Part shown: in pieces, positions 61,600-64,000 of the stretch
Numbering within the stretch: the stretch's first letter is position 1
How the letters are laid out: the number at the start of each line of letters is the position of its first letter
Source: UBA5072 sp963822145
Lineage (GTDB): Bacteria > Bacteroidota > Bacteroidia > Bacteroidales > UBA10428
Reading direction: 5' to 3'
Assembly (NCBI GenBank): GCA_963822145.1
Contig: CAWGGG010000002.1
Coordinates: 682,001 to 746,000, forward strand
Length of the DNA: 64,000 nt
Notes under the pieces: model-generated
Databases searched by the model: none
Seen by the model: only the letters and a program-made list of their open reading frames with translations
What the model was told of the DNA's origin: nothing
Program-made: the position numbers and the translations under genes

Positions 61600-62371
61600 T
61601 ATCAAGGGAAAATATCCGGAGCACATTTTGGGTTGTAACCCCAGCAATTTCTTCCAAAGATATATTTTTTATCCGTTGTAGCGCTTCTGCAATGTAATGA
61701 ATATAGCTGCTTTCGTTGCGCTTGCCCCGGAAAGGCACTGGCGAAAGGTAGGGAGCATCGGTTTCAAGTACCAGATATTCCAGTGGAGTGTGCAGCACCA
61801 CCTCCGGCAGATGCGATTTGTTATAGGTAATGATCCCGCCAATGCCCAGCAAAAAGCCCATGCCGGTCACCTGTTCAGCAACGGTCCTGTCGCCGGTGAA
61901 CGCATGAAAGATGCCTTTCAGTCCTTTATTGTGGTATCCTTCCAGAATTTCCAGAATCTCATTAAAGGATTCGCGGGCATGGATGATCACGGGGAGCTGG
62001 TACCGGAGTGACAGGTCGAGTTGCCGGGCAAAGGCATCATATTGCTGCCGGATGTGTGTTTTGTCCCAATACAGGTCAATTCCGATCTCCCCAATGCCAT
62101 AGTATCGGCCATGTTCCAGCTCTTTCTCAATCTGGTCCAGCTCATCCTGGTAATGCTCCTTTACAGCGGTGGGGTGCAGTCCCATCATCGGATAACAAAC
62201 ATCCGGGTATTGGCCGGCGAGATCATTCACTGGACCGATACTGGCACTGTCGATGTTGGGCAGGAAAATTTTCTCCACGCCTCGGTGCAGGGCGGCTTCA
62301 ACTACCTTGTCCCGGTCGGTATCGAATTCAGGGAGGTATAAGTGGGCATGCGTGTCTATGAAAAAGGACAT
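61586..62371 (-). CDS. TatD family metal-dependent hydrolase
   Basis: A 261-aa TIM-barrel hydrolase. All metal ligands are visible: HxH in FIDTHAHLYLPEF, the Glu in IGEIGIDLYW, the His in VIIHARES and IFHAFTGD, and the Asp in LVLETDAPYLSPVP. TatD proteins act as 3'-5' DNases/exonucleases in DNA repair in bacteria and possibly on D-aminoacyl substrates. The ATG at 62371 (MSFFIDTHAHLY) is preferred over 62386. A candidate -7 element lies 33 bases upstream. Middle gene of dprA-tatD-ansA. Paralogues YcfH/YjjV are hard to separate, so no symbol is given. Confidence 0.93.
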   Translation of the reverse strand: MSFFIDTHAHLYLPEFDTDRDKVVEAALHRGVEKIFLPNIDSASIGPVNDLAGQYPDVCYPMMGLHPTAVKEHYQDELDQIEKELEHGRYYGIGEIGIDLYWDKTHIRQQYDAFARQLDLSLRYQLPVIIHARESFNEILEILEGYHNKGLKGIFHAFTGDRTVAEQVTGMGFLLGIGGIITYNKSHLPEVVLHTPLEYLVLETDAPYLSPVPFRGKRNESSYIHYIAEALQRIKNISLEEIAGVTTQNVLRIFSLDNARK

Positions 62372-62377
62372 GTGCTG

Positions 62378-62405
62378 AAGATTCAAGATTCAAGATGGAA
62401 GAACA
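62378..62405. repeat. Short heptanucleotide repeat E (AAGATTC type)
   Basis: AAGATTC, AAGATTC, AAGATGG, AAGAACA on the plus strand. Two exact units and two degenerate ones in the leader of tatD, next to repeat D. Confidence 0.45.
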
Positions 62406-62411
62406 AAGATA
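62404..62411 (-). promoter_or_regulatory. Candidate -7 element for tatD-ansA (TATCTTTG)
   Basis: Plus-strand CAAAGATA is an exact reverse match to TAnnTTTG; the predicted start (~62397) gives a ~26-base leader before the ATG at 62371. It sits between two heptamer arrays. Confidence 0.45.
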
Positions 62412-62414
62412 ATG

Positions 62415-62456
62415 GTTGTTAGTTGTTAGTTGTTAGTTGTTGGTTGTTAGTTGTTA
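62415..62456. repeat. Heptanucleotide tandem repeat D (GTTGTTA x6)
   Basis: Six contiguous 7-bp units on the plus strand (GTTGTTA three times, GTTGTTG, GTTGTTA twice), plus a degenerate GTTGATA. On the coding strand the unit is TAACAAC, as in repeat A. The last codons of dprA (LTTNNQQLTTNN) and its TAA stop at 62419-62421 are read from the repeat. Confidence 0.9.
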
Positions 62457-63558
62457 GTTGATAGACCCTGCCGGGCAGGCACTTCACCAGTCCTTTGAAT
62501 TCAAGATTCAGTAATGTTCCGGATACTTTGCTGATTTGCATATTGCCCAGCAGGGCAATCTGATCTATGGTCAGGTTGCTTTCAATGCGCAAGAAGTCCA
62601 CGATCTGCATTTCCTCAGGCCCCAGTTCAACGAATAGTTCTTTTTGCACCGGACCTGAGGCGTTACCCGATCGTTGCCAACCCATCAGATATTCCAGATC
62701 TTTCAGTGATTCAATCAGGGCAGCCCGGTTGGTTTTGATCAAACGGTTACACCCGGTGGAACATTTATCGATAACCCTTCCCGGAAAAGCAAAGACATCC
62801 CGGTGGTAGGAATTGGCAATATCGGCAGTAATCAGGGCGCCTCCCTTTTCCCCCGATTCCATGACGATAGTGGCATCGGCCAGTCCCGCAATGATCCGGT
62901 TCCGCTTGACAAAATTAACGGCTTCGGGTTTTTCATCATGTCTGAATTCAGTCACCAGGGCGCCTTTATCTGAAATATGCCGTGCTGTCTCCCGGTGCGC
63001 GGAGGGGTATATATATGACAAGCCATGTCCGAGCACCGCCAGGGTATCCAGGTTGTTCTTCAAGGCTGATTTATGGGCGCAAATATCAATACCGTAAGCC
63101 AGTCCGCTTACCACCAGAATGTCGGGATATGCTGCAGCCAGGGCGTCCACCAGCTCGCGGGTGCCACTCCTGCCGTAATCGGAGGGATTTCGGGTGCCCA
63201 CGATGCTGATGACCTTGTTCCTGTTGAGCGGAGTATCACCTTTGATATATAAGAGCACCGGCCCATCCTCACACTGCCTGAGCCGTTCGGGATAGTCCGC
63301 ATCGAGGTAGAACAGGGTGGTTATCTGATGCTGTTGCATAAAATCGATCTCCGCATCTGCAGCGTCGAGGTTCTTATACCGCGAAATGTGGTCAACCAGG
63401 GTTTCACCAATACCGGGAATTTTGGCCAGGAGTGTCTTTTTTTCACGAAAGACATTTTCAGCACTGCCGCAATAGGCCACCAGCCTTTTGGTGAGCACAG
63501 GACCAATTTTTGGGATCAGTCCGATGCCAATTTTATAACGAAGGGATTCCTCATGCAT
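62419..63558 (-). CDS. dprA: DNA-processing protein DprA
   Basis: A 379-aa cytoplasmic protein that binds single-stranded DNA and loads RecA in natural transformation. An N-terminal helix-hairpin-helix-like region (~1-75) leads to the Rossmann-like core: ISIVGTRNPSDYGRSGTREL with the GTR motif, VVSGLAYGIDICAHKSAL, GHGLSYIYPSAHRE, NRIIAGLADATIVMESGEKG and GALITADIANSYHRDVFAFP. A C-terminal winged-helix (DML1-like) domain follows (~305-365, RIESNLTIDQIALLGNMQIS). The C-terminus is unusual: the final residues LTTNNQQLTTNN are encoded by repeat D. First gene of the dprA-tatD-ansA run. The ATG at 63558 matches the family start. Confidence 0.95.
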   Translation of the reverse strand: MHEESLRYKIGIGLIPKIGPVLTKRLVAYCGSAENVFREKKTLLAKIPGIGETLVDHISRYKNLDAADAEIDFMQQHQITTLFYLDADYPERLRQCEDGPVLLYIKGDTPLNRNKVISIVGTRNPSDYGRSGTRELVDALAAAYPDILVVSGLAYGIDICAHKSALKNNLDTLAVLGHGLSYIYPSAHRETARHISDKGALVTEFRHDEKPEAVNFVKRNRIIAGLADATIVMESGEKGGALITADIANSYHRDVFAFPGRVIDKCSTGCNRLIKTNRAALIESLKDLEYLMGWQRSGNASGPVQKELFVELGPEEMQIVDFLRIESNLTIDQIALLGNMQISKVSGTLLNLEFKGLVKCLPGRVYQLTTNNQQLTTNN

Positions 63559-63634
63559 ACGATTTCCAATAACAAGGTGAAAAATTCAAAAGCCAGACAA
63601 ACTAACGATCTGAAAGTAAGGCCTGGATATAAAA

Positions 63635-64000
63635 TCAATGTTCATTCATTTTCTTCAGCTGGCTGAGCGCAAACAGCAAAGCGTAGCGTTCCGCTTCACT
63701 CAGTGCGGTAACCGATACCGCAGGATAATTGGCAATGCCCTTTCCGGACCTTCTTTTCAGAATGAGTTTTTCGCGGTATCGCATAAAAAATGACTGCAAT
63801 TCATACCCGGCAAATTCTTTTTTCGGTATTTCAATCGAATTCTTTTTGGAGGTAAACAGGCTGGGGGAAAAATATCGGAGGACCAGCTTATCCGATTCAT
63901 CGTTGAAATATATGTAATTATAATTCCTGAAGGAATTGTAAAAAGCATTGATAATATAGGCAACGGCCACAAAAATTGCGAGCATGTTATTGGAAAGACC
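63635..64000 (-). CDS. Membrane protein with PH-like domain, 5' end outside the window
   Basis: The frame is open to the window edge; the first visible Met is at 63985, but the codons before it (GLSNN) fit the same protein, so it is partial. A membrane segment (MLAIFVAVAYIINAFYNSF) precedes a beta-rich part (YIYFNDESDKLVLRYFSPSL, KKNSIEIPKKEFAGYELQSF), like a bacterial PH domain, and a helical end (SEAERYALLFALSQLKKMNE). No family assigned. It is transcribed in the same direction as dprA, 76 bases upstream. Confidence 0.6.
   Translation of the reverse strand, partial: GLSNNMLAIFVAVAYIINAFYNSFRNYNYIYFNDESDKLVLRYFSPSLFTSKKNSIEIPKKEFAGYELQSFFMRYREKLILKRRSGKGIANYPAVSVTALSEAERYALLFALSQLKKMNEH

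Overview
The window is a chromosomal stretch of a Bacteroidota genome, most likely an uncultured member of the order Bacteroidales or Marinilabiliales (inference). Three things point there. The candidate promoters fit the phylum-specific -7 element TAnnTTTG. Start codons generally lack Shine-Dalgarno sequences. The gene content includes TamL/TamB, many outer-membrane barrels with N-termini such as MKK...FAQ, and DUF4136, DUF4251 and DUF2490 proteins. I see no insertion sequence, prophage, rRNA or CRISPR array. There is one tRNA gene (tRNA-Ser, GGA).

Layout. Bases 1-1.9 kb hold the 3' end of leuS and an M23 endopeptidase. 1.9-8.3 kb is a tripartite RND efflux operon (adaptor, pump, outer-membrane factor) followed by a small barrel. 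8.5-9.9 kb has an AlbA_2 ATP-binding protein and a SHOCT protein. 9.9-14.5 kb is glycogen breakdown (glgX-glgP), followed by a sulfotransferase. 15.9-19.6 kb has two DcaP-type porins around an exported glutaminase. 19.6-22.8 kb has an SH3b protein, a frameshifted TetR regulator and an MscS channel. 22.9-27.0 kb is a dicarboxylate transporter - aspartase - asparaginase operon. 27.1-30.0 kb is an AI-2E family transporter with two envelope proteins. 30.5-42.9 kb is a run of small envelope genes: lipoproteins, barrels, a K+ channel and a repeat protein. 42.9-51.3 kb has an Omp85 barrel and the tamB-tamL pair. 51.4-60.0 kb has more barrels and an operon of CotH-like kinase - DUF4956 - FadL-like - Omp85. 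60.2-64 kb holds tRNA-Ser in a large palindrome, then dprA, tatD and ansA.

Two themes stand out. First, amide and amino-acid deamination seems to be moved into the periplasm. Glutaminase, asparaginase II and, unusually, aspartase all carry signal peptides, and a Dcu transporter sits in the same operon. Periplasmic asparagine could become aspartate, then fumarate, which would enter by Dcu exchange. A cytoplasmic asparaginase I lies at 60.6 kb. Second, the window is crowded with outer-membrane biogenesis and barrel genes: five proteins with an Omp85-type barrel in 23 kb, two FadL-like proteins, two DcaP-like porins and about nine other barrels.

A third, non-coding theme is a set of 7-bp tandem repeats. 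They lie in or next to the stop codon of genes that are followed by a co-directional gene (2.6, 17.1, 24.1 and 62.4 kb).
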